DNA of 64,000 bases from Aminobacter carboxidus (GTDB taxonomy: Bacteria; Pseudomonadota; Alphaproteobacteria; Rhizobiales; Rhizobiaceae): positions 620,001 through 684,000 of the forward strand of contig NZ_JACZEP010000001.1 of assembly GCF_014863355.1 (NCBI RefSeq), in the 5' to 3' direction. Numbering within the stretch: position 1 is the stretch's first letter; every line of letters begins with the position of its first letter. A program made the translations under genes and the position numbers. The notes below the pieces were generated by a model, which was not told where the DNA came from, searched no databases, and was given only the letters and a program-made list of their open reading frames with translations. Of the stretch, positions 8,407 to 17,286 are shown piece by piece.

Positions 8407-10484
8407 GTCCACGCCATTCCGATACCGGCACCGGCCTCCGCAAGGGCGGCAAGGCTGCCGAAGACATGCCCGACGCCGAACTCGATGACGACGAGGCGGC
8501 GGAAGAGATCGTCGTCTCGGCCGGTCCGGACCTGCCTTTCACCGCCATAGACTGGACCGCGCATGCCGGCGACGCCGACGGCATGGTCGGCGCCGAGGTG
8601 ATCCAGACGCTGGTCAAGCGGCTGCCCAATGCGCCCGGTGTCTACCGCATGATGAATGCCGCCGGCGACGTGCTGTATGTCGGCAAGGCGCGCAGCCTCA
8701 AGAAGCGCGTCACCAACTATGCGCAGGGGCGCTTCCACACCAACCGCATCGGCAAGATGGTGCGCGAGACGGCGACGATGGAGTTCGTCGTCACCCGCAC
8801 CGAGATCGAGGCGCTGCTGCTCGAAGCAAACCTGATCAAGCGCCTCAGGCCGCGCTTCAACGTCTTGATGCGCGACGACAAGTCGTTCCCCTACATCATG
8901 CTGACCAGCGACCACACCGCGCCCGGCATCTACAAGCATCGCGGCGCGCGCTCACGCAAGGGCGGCGACTATTTCGGGCCGTTCGCCTCGGCGCAGGCGG
9001 TCGGCCGCACCATCAACTCGCTGCAGCGCGCCTTCCTGCTGCGCAGCTGTACCGACTCGTTCTTCGACAACCGCACCCGGCCGTGCCTGCTGTTCCAGAT
9101 AAAGCGTTGTGCGGCCCCTTGCACCGGCGAGATTTCGCGCGAGGGTTATGACGAGCTGGTGCAGGAGGCCAAGGACTTCCTCTCCGGCCGCAGCCAGAAG
9201 GTGAAGACCGAGATTTCGGGCCAGATGCAGCAGGCGGCCGAGGATCTCGATTTCGAGCGCGCCGCCGTCTATCGCGACCGCCTGGCGGCGCTGTCGCATG
9301 TGCAGAGCCATCAGGGCATCAACCCGCAGACCATCGACGAGGCCGATGTCTTCGCCATCCATCAGGAGGGCGGGCAGACCGGCATCCAGGTGTTCTTCTT
9401 CCGCACCGGCCAGAACTGGGGTAACCGCGCCTATTTCCCCAAGGCCGACCCGTCGCTGGAAGCAGCCGAAGTGCTCGGCTCGTTCCTGGCCCAGTTCTAT
9501 GACGACAAGCCGTCGCCGCGGGCGATCCTTCTGTCGCATGCCGTCGAGGAGCAGCAACTGCTCGCCGAAGCACTTTCCACCCGCGCCGGCCACAAGGTGG
9601 CGATCTCGGTGCCGCAGCGCGGCGAGAAGAAGGACATCGTCGACCACGCCGTGCAGAACGCCCGCGAGGCGCTCGGCCGCAGGCTGGCGGAAACGTCGAC
9701 CCAGGCGCGGCTGCTCGAAGGCTTTGCCCAGACCTTCGGGCTGGACAAGCCGCCGGTGCGCATCGAGGTCTACGACAACTCGCACATCATGGGCACCAAT
9801 GCCGTCGGCGGCATGGTGGTCGCCGGCCCCGAAGGCTTCGTCAAGAACCAGTACCGCAAGTTCAACATCCGCTCGACCGACATCACCCCCGGCGACGACT
9901 TCGGCATGATGCGCGAAGTGATGACGCGCCGCTTTTCGCGCCTGCTCAAGGAGCATGGCGGCGACCAGCCGGTGGAAGCGGCCGCCATGGATCAGGATGC
10001 GGATATCGAGGATGCAGGGGCGTTTCCGGCATGGCCCGACGTCATCCTGATCGACGGCGGCCAGGGCCAGATGACGGCGGTGCGCGCCATGCTGGCCGAG
10101 CTCGGCATCGAGGACCGCGTCATTGCCATCGGCGTCGCCAAGGGCCAGGACCGCGAGGCGGGCCGCGAGCGTTTCTTCGTCAGGGGCAAGGATTCGTTCT
10201 CGCTGCCGGTGCGCGACCCCGTGCTCTATTTCGTCCAGCGCCTGCGCGACGAGGCGCACCGCTTCGCCATCGGTTCGCACCGGGCACGGCGCAAGAAGGA
10301 GATGGTCAAGAACCCGCTCGACGAGATCGGCGGCATCGGGCCGAGTCGCAAGCGCGCGCTGCTTCTGGCCTTCGGCACCGCAAAGGCGGTGAGCCGGGCG
10401 GCTGTCGACGACCTGATGGCCGTCGAGGGCATCTCGGAATCGATCGCGCGCCTTGTTTACAACCATTTTCACGATAATGGGTGA
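8403..10484 (+). CDS. uvrC: Excinuclease ABC subunit C
   Basis: UvrC makes the dual incisions of nucleotide-excision repair. The protein (693 aa) shows the GIY-YIG nuclease (GVYRM...[14 protein letters not shown], about residues 79-101), a UVR motif ([18 protein letters not shown], about residues 279-296) that contacts UvrB, the RNase H-like half with [12 protein letters not shown] and LIDGGQGQM, and a C-terminal helix-hairpin-helix ([16 protein letters not shown]). An acidic extension of about 60 residues precedes the GIY-YIG domain, as in other rhizobial UvrC proteins. It starts inside the stop of the SDR gene (ATGA). Confidence 0.97.
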   Translation: MSPRHSDTGTGLRKGGKAAEDMPDAELDDDEAAEEIVVSAGPDLPFTAIDWTAHAGDADGMVGAEVIQTLVKRLPNAPGVYRMMNAAGDVLYVGKARSLKKRVTNYAQGRFHTNRIGKMVRETATMEFVVTRTEIEALLLEANLIKRLRPRFNVLMRDDKSFPYIMLTSDHTAPGIYKHRGARSRKGGDYFGPFASAQAVGRTINSLQRAFLLRSCTDSFFDNRTRPCLLFQIKRCAAPCTGEISREGYDELVQEAKDFLSGRSQKVKTEISGQMQQAAEDLDFERAAVYRDRLAALSHVQSHQGINPQTIDEADVFAIHQEGGQTGIQVFFFRTGQNWGNRAYFPKADPSLEAAEVLGSFLAQFYDDKPSPRAILLSHAVEEQQLLAEALSTRAGHKVAISVPQRGEKKDIVDHAVQNAREALGRRLAETSTQARLLEGFAQTFGLDKPPVRIEVYDNSHIMGTNAVGGMVVAGPEGFVKNQYRKFNIRSTDITPGDDFGMMREVMTRRFSRLLKEHGGDQPVEAAAMDQDADIEDAGAFPAWPDVILIDGGQGQMTAVRAMLAELGIEDRVIAIGVAKGQDREAGRERFFVRGKDSFSLPVRDPVLYFVQRLRDEAHRFAIGSHRARRKKEMVKNPLDEIGGIGPSRKRALLLAFGTAKAVSRAAVDDLMAVEGISESIARLVYNHFHDNG

Positions 10485-10588
10485 TCATGAGAATTGTCGT
10501 CCGGCGTCCGCTCGGGCTATCGATAGACAGTTGACCCCCACGCCCCCGTTCTGATTTCACTACGGCAGACGAAAGAGCATAAGAGACC

Positions 10589-11185
10589 ATGGCCCAGCGC
10601 GCATTCAATCTGCCCAACATGCTGACCTACGCGCGCATCGTGGCCGTGCCGCTGGTCGTATTGTGCTTCTTCCTCGAGGGCACGTTGAAGTCGAGCGACT
10701 TCGCCCGCTGGAGCGCGCTCGTCATCTTCATCGCCGCCAGCGTCACCGACTATCTCGACGGCTACCTGGCGCGCGCCTGGAAGCAGACCTCGAATATCGG
10801 CCGCATGCTCGATCCGATCGCCGACAAGCTGCTTGTCGCCACCTGCCTGCTGTTGCTTGCCGCCGATACCGACCATCGCGGCGGCATCGCCGGCTGGTCG
10901 CTATGGGCGGCGATCATCATCCTGTGCCGCGAGATCCTGGTCTCGGGCCTGCGTGAATATCTCGCCGCGCTGAAGGTCAGCGTGCCGGTGACCCAGCTTG
11001 CCAAGTGGAAGACGGCGATCCAGATGGTGGCCATCGCCTTCCTGCTCGCCGGCCCGGCCGGCGACAAGGTCTTCCCGCTGACCACCCAGGTCGGCCTCGT
11101 GCTGTTGTGGATCGCAGCCCTGGTGACGCTCTATACCGGCTACGACTATTTCCGCGCCGGCCTGAAGCACATCATGGACGAGTGA
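10589..11185 (+). CDS. pgsA: CDP-diacylglycerol--glycerol-3-phosphate 3-phosphatidyltransferase
   Basis: This is the committed enzyme of phosphatidylglycerol synthesis in the inner membrane. The 198-residue product has the CDP-alcohol phosphatidyltransferase motif D-x2-DG-x2-AR-x8-G-x3-D-x3-D, seen as DYLDGYLARAW followed by GRMLDPIAD (about residues 54-79), plus four to five hydrophobic helices. It is followed after 4 bp by moaD, an arrangement common in rhizobia. Confidence 0.95.
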   Translation: MAQRAFNLPNMLTYARIVAVPLVVLCFFLEGTLKSSDFARWSALVIFIAASVTDYLDGYLARAWKQTSNIGRMLDPIADKLLVATCLLLLAADTDHRGGIAGWSLWAAIIILCREILVSGLREYLAALKVSVPVTQLAKWKTAIQMVAIAFLLAGPAGDKVFPLTTQVGLVLLWIAALVTLYTGYDYFRAGLKHIMDE

Positions 11186-11189
11186 GACC

Positions 11190-11444
11190 ATGACCAAGCT
11201 CATCTATTTCGCCTGGGTGCGCGAGCGGATCGGCAAGGCCGAGGAAGAGGTCGAGCTGCCCGCCGACGTCAAGACGGTGCGGGAGCTTTTGCTGTGGCTC
11301 AAGTCGCGCGGCGAGGAATTCGAAAGCGCCCTGCAGCACCCCGAGGTGATCCGGGTTGCGATCAACCAGGAGCATGTCGATCACCGCGAGCCGATCGGCG
11401 GCGCGCGTGAGATCGCGCTGTTTCCGCCGATGACGGGCGGCTGA
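11190..11444 (+). CDS. moaD: Molybdopterin synthase small subunit MoaD
   Basis: An 84-residue beta-grasp protein ending FPPMTGG; the C-terminal Gly-Gly is the site of adenylation and thiocarboxylation that carries sulfur for molybdopterin. It lies 4 bp after pgsA and 5 bp before moaE, its partner in the molybdopterin synthase complex. Confidence 0.95.
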   Translation: MTKLIYFAWVRERIGKAEEEVELPADVKTVRELLLWLKSRGEEFESALQHPEVIRVAINQEHVDHREPIGGAREIALFPPMTGG

Positions 11445-11449
11445 AACAG

Positions 11450-11917
11450 ATGGCCGTCGTGCCGATGGTGCGCATCCAGGCGACCGATTTCGACGTTGCC
11501 GCCGAGATCGCGCTGTTGACGCAGGGCAGAGCGGATGTCGGTGCGGTCGTCACCTTCACCGGTCTCTGCCGTGACGAGGCCGGCAGCCTGGCCGCGCTTG
11601 AACTCGAACATTATCCCGGCATGGCCGAAGCCGAGATCACGCGCATCGCCAACGAGGCGCTGGCGCGCTGGCCGCTGGCCGGCATCACCGCCATCCACCG
11701 CTTCGGCAAGATCAGGCCGGGCGAAAACATCGTGCTGGTCGTCGCTGCCTCCAGGCACCGGCAGGCCGCCTTCGAGGCGGCAAGCTTCCTGATGGACTAT
11801 CTCAAGTCGCGCGCCCCGTTCTGGAAGAAGGAACACCTGATCGACGGCAGCGAGGGCAGCTGGGTCGACGCCAAGGAAAGCGACGACGCCGCCGCTGCCC
11901 GCTGGGCGAAGTCCTGA
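11450..11917 (+). CDS. moaE: Molybdopterin synthase catalytic subunit MoaE
   Basis: MoaE converts precursor Z (cPMP) to molybdopterin using MoaD thiocarboxylate. Recognisable blocks are GAVVTFTGLCRDE (about residues 31-43), LELEHYPGMAE, HRFGKIRPGENIVLV and the C-terminal APFWKKEHL with the catalytic lysines. Length 155 matches the family. A molybdopterin-dependent oxidoreductase gene lies at 19.4 kb. Confidence 0.95.
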   Translation: MAVVPMVRIQATDFDVAAEIALLTQGRADVGAVVTFTGLCRDEAGSLAALELEHYPGMAEAEITRIANEALARWPLAGITAIHRFGKIRPGENIVLVVAASRHRQAAFEAASFLMDYLKSRAPFWKKEHLIDGSEGSWVDAKESDDAAAARWAKS

Positions 11918-12091
11918 TTGATAGCGGCCGCGATTGCTCACGGCGGCCATCGAGCCACCGTATTCCTTTGTCGTTTTGGCATTCGTGGTTTTGGCGTAGT
12001 TTTGGCGCTGATGCCCCGCGGCTTCGCGGCTTCGGGAACAGACGGACGGCGCCGCGCGCGCCTTGGCAACAACTGAAACGGGGAGGCTGCC

Positions 12092-12859
12092 TTGCTCGGC
12101 AAGCTCGCGGAATTTCTGATGTTCGGCTTCATGCCGCTGGTCGTCGGCATGCTCGCGGTTCCTGCCGTGGCAACGGCTGACGAGACCCTGGTCACCGGCG
12201 AGGTGCTCTATCGCGAGCGCATCGCCCTGCCTGCGAATGCGGTGCTTTCGGTGCAGCTTGCCGATGTCTCGCTCGCCGACGCGCCGGCCCGGATTCTCGG
12301 CGAGCAGAAGATCGATCCGGCAGGCCAGGTGCCGATCAGGTTTGCCATCCCCTTCGATCCCACCGCGATCAAGACCAACATGACCTACGCCTTGCAGGCC
12401 CGCATCAGCGTCGATGACCAGCTCTGGTTCATCAATGACGTCAGCCATACGCTCGATCCGCTGACGGCGGGACCACAGACGATCCAGGTCAAGATGGTCC
12501 GCCAGTCCGCCGCCACCGCGGAGGTCACGATTTTCGACCGCGACTGGGTGGCCGAGGACATCGACGGCGCGGCCGCGCATGACAAGGCCAAGCCGACGCT
12601 GCGCATCGGCACGGACGGCAAGGTGTCGGGTCGCGGCGGCTGCAACGGCTTCTTCGGCAGCGCCAAGGTCGACGGCGACAAGGTGGCCTTTGGCCAGATG
12701 GGCTCGACCGAGATGGCCTGCGAGCAGGCGGTGATGGACCAGGAGCACAGGTTCCACCAGGCGCTCGAGCGCGCTGCCAGCTTCAGGATCGTTGAGGGCA
12801 AGCTTGTGCTGGCCGACAGGGACGGCAAGGACATATTGCGTTTCGCCGCGGCAAGCTGA
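12092..12859 (+). CDS. YbaY-like plus META-domain secreted protein
   Basis: A signal-like N-terminus (to about residue 28, ending VATAD) is followed by a YbaY-type beta domain (LVTGEVLYRERIALPANAVLSVQL..., about residues 32-135) and a META (DUF306) domain containing GRGGCNGFFGSAKV and the MACEQ block (about residues 150-255). YbaY/META fusions are usually periplasmic or lipid-anchored envelope proteins linked to stress. I see no lipobox cysteine. The initiating codon at 12092 is TTG, preceded by a GGGGAGG ribosome site. A terminator follows. Confidence 0.82.
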   Translation: MLGKLAEFLMFGFMPLVVGMLAVPAVATADETLVTGEVLYRERIALPANAVLSVQLADVSLADAPARILGEQKIDPAGQVPIRFAIPFDPTAIKTNMTYALQARISVDDQLWFINDVSHTLDPLTAGPQTIQVKMVRQSAATAEVTIFDRDWVAEDIDGAAAHDKAKPTLRIGTDGKVSGRGGCNGFFGSAKVDGDKVAFGQMGSTEMACEQAVMDQEHRFHQALERAASFRIVEGKLVLADRDGKDILRFAAAS

Positions 12860-12940
12860 TTGAATCAGTTTCGCCTGAAATGCCGCCAAGTCATTGAAAT
12901 GTCTGGCGGGCAGGCAAGGCCAGCGGCAGAGAACCAAAGA

Positions 12941-12970
12941 AAAAGCCGGGGCGCTCGCACCCCGGCTTTT
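12941..12970. terminator. Bidirectional intrinsic terminator
   Basis: An 11-bp perfect stem (aaaagccgggg) with an 8-nt loop and a T tract lies between the convergent META-domain gene and ndk. Confidence 0.9.
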
Positions 12971-13014
12971 CGATTCTGGATCAGCGACTTGTCAGCCGCT
13001 GTTCGACGGCTGGA

Positions 13015-13437
13015 TCAGCCGACGATTTCGGTGCCCGAGAACCAGTAGGCGATCTCTTCAGCGGCGGTCTCGGGAGCGTCCGAGCCGTGCACCGAGTTTT
13101 CGCCGATCGACAGGGCATGGACCTTGCGGATGGTGCCTTCGGCAGCGTTTGCCGGATTGGTGGCGCCCATCACTTCGCGGTTCTTGGCAATGGCGTTTTC
13201 GCCTTCGAGGACCTGGACGATCGTCGGAGCCGACGACATGAACTCGACCAGCTCGCCGAAGAAGGGGCGTTCCTTGTGGACGGCGTAGAAGCCTTCGGCC
13301 TCGCGACGGCTCATCCAGACGCGCTTCGAAGCGACGACGCGCAGGCCGGCGTCTTCGAGCATCTTGGTGATGGCGCCGGTCAGGTTGCGGCGGGTTGCGT
13401 CCGGCTTGATCATCGAAAATGTGCGTTCGATCGCCAT
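13015..13437 (-). CDS. ndk: Nucleoside-diphosphate kinase
   Basis: NDK transfers the gamma phosphate between NTPs and NDPs. The 140-residue product starts [14 protein letters not shown] and carries the active-site block with the phosphohistidine in [15 protein letters not shown] (His near residue 117). The family [14 protein letters not shown] motif is seen as [22 protein letters not shown] precedes the ATG. The gene is monocistronic with a terminator on its 3' side. Confidence 0.97.
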   Translation of the reverse strand: MAIERTFSMIKPDATRRNLTGAITKMLEDAGLRVVASKRVWMSRREAEGFYAVHKERPFFGELVEFMSSAPTIVQVLEGENAIAKNREVMGATNPANAAEGTIRKVHALSIGENSVHGSDAPETAAEEIAYWFSGTEIVG

Positions 13438-13511
13438 GTCTGGTCCTTGTGATCTCTGGGATTTGCAGTGTGGCGGGGTCTATACAGGCCGCCCGCCGCA
13501 TTGCCAAGGGG

Positions 13512-14204
13512 CTAGGCCGCCGCAGCCACGCGGGCAGCAAGGCCGCCATGCAGGGCAAGGCAGTGGCCAAACCAGGCAGCGACCGGGTCGGCGTCGTCGA
13601 GCAATCGGTAGGGCATGGCGATGCGTGCCCATTGCAGCGCGCCGAACACGATGTAGTCGGCAAACAGCGGACCGTCGCCGCCGACAAAGGGCTGGTAGGC
13701 AAGCATGCTGCGCAGCGGCTCGAGCGATGCCCTGAAGCTGGCGAGCCCGGCATCGCGCCCTGCCGTCACCTCTTCGAGCGTCTTGCCGAAACGCTGCTCC
13801 CGGCTGCCGCGGAAATAGGCGGCATTGGCCTCGTCCTGCATGGCGTGAAGGGCGGTCAGCGCGGCAGCACCGATATAGGGATGGATCGTCAGCTGCGACC
13901 AGCGCTCGACGAAGCGGGCATGGGCCTCGCCGCCGGCGCCGGCAAACAGCGACGGACGATCCGGATAGGCATGTTCGAGATAGAGCGCGATGGCGAAGGA
14001 ATCGGCGACCACATGATCGCCGTCGCGGATGACAGGCACGGTTTTGGAAATGCCGCCTTCGACCGTTGCGACGTCGAGAAACCGCGTCGGCACGGTGCGG
14101 TATTCGAGCCCCTTATGCGCCAGCGCCATCGCCACCTTCCAGCAATGCGGGCTGAACGGGCGCGTCATATCGCTGCCGACGAGGTCGTAGAGGAGAATGG
14201 TCAT
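13512..14204 (-). CDS. Glutathione S-transferase family protein
   Basis: A 230-residue protein with a GST N-terminal domain (RPFSPHCWKVAMALAHKGLEY, with S-P-H-C-W at the active-site turn; TVPVIRD with the cis-proline; DSFAIALYLEHAYP) and an all-helical C-terminal domain. The CW-K-V pattern is typical of a rhizobial beta-etherase-like subgroup. The physiological substrate is not evident. It is divergent from the DinB-family gene. Confidence 0.88.
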   Translation of the reverse strand: MTILLYDLVGSDMTRPFSPHCWKVAMALAHKGLEYRTVPTRFLDVATVEGGISKTVPVIRDGDHVVADSFAIALYLEHAYPDRPSLFAGAGGEAHARFVERWSQLTIHPYIGAAALTALHAMQDEANAAYFRGSREQRFGKTLEEVTAGRDAGLASFRASLEPLRSMLAYQPFVGGDGPLFADYIVFGALQWARIAMPYRLLDDADPVAAWFGHCLALHGGLAARVAAAA

Positions 14205-14266
14205 TGGCGGCTGTTCCCGATGGGCTGTAGTAAGAATACGATTTTCGAAGCACTCAGGGATATCTG

Positions 14267-14779
14267 ATGAAACAGCATTTCATGATGTTGGCCGCTTACA
14301 ATCAATGGGCCAACGAGCGCATCTATGACGCAGCAGCCGAGCTCGAAACGCAAGACTATGAGCGCGACACCGGCGCCGTCTTCAAGTCGATGAAGGGAAC
14401 GCTCAATCATCTGCTGGTCGGCGACCGTGTCTGGCTGAAGCGCTTCACCGGCGAGGGCGATGCGCCATCTCAGCTCGATGCGATCATCCATGCCGACTTC
14501 ACCAGATTGCGCGCCGCGCGCCAGGCCGAGGACAGGCGCATTGTCGAGTGGATCGGCTCGCTCGCCGACAAGGCGTTCGCCGGTCGCTTCACCTACATGA
14601 CCATCACCGACATGCGCACCATCTCGCAGCGGCTGGCGCCGGCCCTGATGCATCTTTTCAACCACCAGACGCATCATCGCGGCCAGGCGCACATGATCCT
14701 GACAGTTCTCGGGCGCCCATCCGTAGCTCTCGACCTGATCTATTTCCAGCGCACCGAAGACGGCAGGGCATTCGCTTGA
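14267..14779 (+). CDS. DinB/YfiT-family metalloprotein
   Basis: A four-helix DinB-fold protein of 170 residues. The three metal-binding histidines fit LNHLLVGDRVW (about residue 48) and HLFNHQTHHRGQAH (about residues 128-141). DinB/YfiT proteins are often thiol-dependent transferases or isomerases; this one begins MKQHFMMLAAYNQWAN like many one-domain members. No neighbour points to a substrate. A perfect 16-bp palindrome starts a few bases after its stop. Confidence 0.88.
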   Translation: MKQHFMMLAAYNQWANERIYDAAAELETQDYERDTGAVFKSMKGTLNHLLVGDRVWLKRFTGEGDAPSQLDAIIHADFTRLRAARQAEDRRIVEWIGSLADKAFAGRFTYMTITDMRTISQRLAPALMHLFNHQTHHRGQAHMILTVLGRPSVALDLIYFQRTEDGRAFA

Positions 14780-14985
14780 AGTTGCATAAAATTTTATGCT
14801 TCCAGAAAACACAATTAAAAGGATTCGATCGTCTACTGCTGCATGTAATGCAATTCTAGGTGGTCAGTAAAAAAGTTGAAGATGTCTGGAGGGAAGGTGA
14901 AACTTATTGCCACGTGATTGCGTTACTTCGCCAGCAGCCAGTCTCGAGGCTGGGTGCTGTGATAGGCAACCACAGGGAGACATCC
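14780..14985. promoter_or_regulatory. AT-rich intergenic region with palindromes GCATAAAATTTTATGC and GCATGTAATGC
   Basis: A perfect 16-bp palindrome lies at 14784-14799 and a related shorter dyad, gcat-gta-atgc, at 14841-14851. The AT content of 14784-14870 stands out from the surrounding DNA. Both could be operator sites for the secreted glycine-rich protein gene that follows; the first could instead act as a terminator for the DinB gene, though it lacks a GC stem. Confidence 0.45.
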
Positions 14986-15588
14986 ATGACTAGTATATCG
15001 AAGGCAATAGCCAAGACACTGGCGGGTGGTATCGTTTTTGCGGCGCTCTGCGCGCCAGCCAGCGCCCTGGACATCGGCGACCGCAGCAAGGGGCTCGGCG
15101 TCTCTGTCGACATTGGTAACAGCAATTCAAGTGGACTTGGCCTCGACGTCGGCGCAACCGTCGGTGGATCGGGCGGCGTCAATGCCGACGTCAACGCGGA
15201 TGTCGGCGGCAGCAAGGGCCTGGCTGACGCCAAGGCCAACGCGTCGGTCGGCGGCAGCAGCGGCCTGACCGCTAATGTCGGCGCCAATGTCGCCGGCACC
15301 CAGGGCCTCGCCGACGTCAAGGCCAATGTCGGCCTCGGCGGCAACACGCTCGCCGATATCGGCGTCAACATCGGCGGACCCGGCATTGCCGGTCCTGGCG
15401 GTCCCGGTGGACCTGGTGGTCCTGGTGGCCCTGGCGGCCCCGGCATCAACCCAGGCGTCATCGGCGGCATGTCGCAAGCCCAGGTCGCTGCCTATGTGAA
15501 GCGCTGCAAGATGGTGCTGTCCAACCCGATGGCATTCGAGAGCGACCTGCGCGAACTGTGCAAGCTGCTGCGCACCGCCAGCCGCTGA
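14986..15588 (+). CDS. Secreted glycine-rich repeat protein with a collagen-like GPG tract
   Basis: From ATG 14986 (gggaga site upstream) the 200-residue product has a signal peptide (to about residue 27, SALA). Then come four imperfect repeats of about 18 residues built on A-D/N-V-G-G-S-x-G-L-x-A-D/N-V-x-A-N (about residues 45-125), six Gly-Pro-Gly units (about residues 132-153), and a compact C-terminal domain with two cysteines (KRCKMVL and LRELCKLL). The repeat part resembles beta-roll or adhesin-like stalks and the tail looks like a folded anchor. Function unknown; an extracellular or envelope role is inferred. An in-frame extension to 14860 lacks a signal peptide and is rejected. Confidence 0.78.
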   Translation: MTSISKAIAKTLAGGIVFAALCAPASALDIGDRSKGLGVSVDIGNSNSSGLGLDVGATVGGSGGVNADVNADVGGSKGLADAKANASVGGSSGLTANVGANVAGTQGLADVKANVGLGGNTLADIGVNIGGPGIAGPGGPGGPGGPGGPGGPGINPGVIGGMSQAQVAAYVKRCKMVLSNPMAFESDLRELCKLLRTASR

Positions 15589-15624
15589 CGTCAGGCAAAG
15601 CTGACATCAGGCAGAGAATTTCGG

Positions 15625-15650
15625 ACGGCCCGCGATCTGCGGGCCGTTTC
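15625..15650 (+). terminator. Intrinsic terminator after the glycine-rich protein gene
   Basis: A 9-bp GC-rich perfect stem (acggcccgc) with a 5-nt loop followed by TTTC; the T tract is short. Confidence 0.65.
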
Positions 15651-15923
15651 GATTCCAGCCGGCAGCCGGCCCGGTACGTGTGATGACTTGGTACGTGTGA
15701 CGACCCGGTACGTCTGACGCCCCGGTTCTTGTCATTGTCATGGCCCGATTGTTGTCTGCCCCGGTCTTTGTCATGAGCTGTCTGGATCATCGGATAGGTG
15801 CGTCTGGGCAGCGTGACTTGCCTTGTCTTCGATCATGATATCGGCCAGACGAGGCAGTGACTCTGCCCGCTCCGGGCGCCGGTCGCCTTTTTGCAGGCCA
15901 TCTCTTTTTCAGGATCAGCCACC
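15651..15923. repeat. 17-bp tandem repeat array upstream of the MFS gene
   Basis: Three clear units of 17 bp (15671-15687, 15688-15704, 15705-15721) share ggtacgtgtga-gac. Two or three more diverged units with ccggttcttgtca or ccggtctttgtca follow to about 15776. No reading frame is supported in the gap. The array lies between the terminator and the transporter start. Confidence 0.65.
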
Positions 15924-17192
15924 GTGCGCGCATTTGGCGACAAGACCGGCCAGGCCATCGTGCTGTTGCTCATTGCCGGTTCCGGCATGGTGGCGATCGC
16001 CCGGGGCATGAGCCTGACCTTCCTGGCCATCCGCCTGCAGGGCGATTTCGGCCTGAGCCCGGCTTGGATCGGCGTGCTGATCGGCACCGGGCCGTTGCTC
16101 GGCGCTGCCATAAGCCCGTTTGCCGGCACCATTTCGGATCGCATCGGCCGCCGCGTGGTGCTGGTCACAGCACTTCTGTTTGCCGGGCTTGGGCTCGTCG
16201 GCCTCGGCCTGGCGCAGTCGGTCGCGGCCTTTGCGCTGGCGCATATCGTGTCGTCGGTCTCGGCTGCGGTCTACGAGCCGGTGTCGCGGGCGCTGATGAG
16301 CGATGCGGCGCCTGAGAAACTGCGGCTCAAGATGTTTTCGTGGCGCTACCTCGTCATCAATGCCGGCTGGGCCGTCGGGCCGATGATCGGCCTGGCCATC
16401 GGCGCCAATTCGCCCTTGCCCTTCGTCATTGCCGGCATGGTGCATTTCGTCTTTGCCGCGGCGATCTTCGCCGTCGTGCCGGCAGCGCTGGCCGAACCCG
16501 CCGGACAGGGCAATGTGCAACAGGCGCCCGGGCTGCGTCGGCTCGGTGCCGCTTTGCGCGACCGCCGCCTGCTGTTTTATGTCGGCGGCGGCACGCTGTT
16601 GATGGCGGTCTATGGCCAGTGGTCGGTGACGCTGTCGCAATATCTGACAACCAATGTCGCAGACGGCATGAAGATCTTCGCCTGGCTGGTCACCACCAAC
16701 GCCGCCGTGGTGGTGCTGGCCACGGCACCGGCGCGTATGGTGATCGAGAGAATCGGGCCGTTGCGGGCGATGGTGCTGGGCTGCCTTTTGTTCCTCGGCG
16801 GCGAACTCGGCTTTGCCGTCTCCACCGACGCCGCCATGCTGATCGGCTTCATGGTGCTGTTCACCATCGGCGAGGTGCTGGTCGTGCCGGCCGAATATGT
16901 GCTTGTCGACAGGATCTCCAATGACGGCAATCGCGGCGCCTATTTCGGCGCGCATTCGCTGAGTTCGGTCGGCAATTTCATCGGCCCGCTGTTTGGCGGC
17001 CTGGCGCTGGGCGCCTTTGGCGGGCAGGGCATGTTCATGCTGTTTGCCATGCTGGCCGCCGGAAGTGCTGTGCTGTTTGCCATCGGCCACGCCGCGCCGC
17101 CGCCTGCAACGTCAGACGGCGCGGCGATCGATGCGACAGGCGAGATCGCAGGCGAAGCGCTGCACCGCAGCCACAGGCCGGCCTTCGCCTGA
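15924..17192 (+). CDS. Major facilitator superfamily transporter
   Basis: A 12-TM protein of 422 residues from GTG 15924 (a TTG start at 15891 would add 11). The MFS loop 2-3 motif is seen as GTISDRIGRRVVLVTALL (about residues 69-86). The subfamily resembles MdtH/YceL-type drug exporters (proton antiporters), including RALMSDAAPEKLR in the central region. The substrate is unknown. The gene stands alone between the tandem array and the ABC-F gene. Confidence 0.86.
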   Translation: MRAFGDKTGQAIVLLLIAGSGMVAIARGMSLTFLAIRLQGDFGLSPAWIGVLIGTGPLLGAAISPFAGTISDRIGRRVVLVTALLFAGLGLVGLGLAQSVAAFALAHIVSSVSAAVYEPVSRALMSDAAPEKLRLKMFSWRYLVINAGWAVGPMIGLAIGANSPLPFVIAGMVHFVFAAAIFAVVPAALAEPAGQGNVQQAPGLRRLGAALRDRRLLFYVGGGTLLMAVYGQWSVTLSQYLTTNVADGMKIFAWLVTTNAAVVVLATAPARMVIERIGPLRAMVLGCLLFLGGELGFAVSTDAAMLIGFMVLFTIGEVLVVPAEYVLVDRISNDGNRGAYFGAHSLSSVGNFIGPLFGGLALGAFGGQGMFMLFAMLAAGSAVLFAIGHAAPPPATSDGAAIDATGEIAGEALHRSHRPAFA

Positions 17193-17286
17193 TCGCCAGG
17201 CAACGGCCCTTTCCATCATGCGTCCGCGCTAATGGCTGCGGCGCGCTCTTGCCATTGCCGCAACTCTCGGCCAAAACCGCCACGCC

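Noticed and set aside
8952-10472. Minus-strand frame of 506 codons opposite uvrC
   Set aside because: Antisense shadow of a conserved gene with strong GC3.
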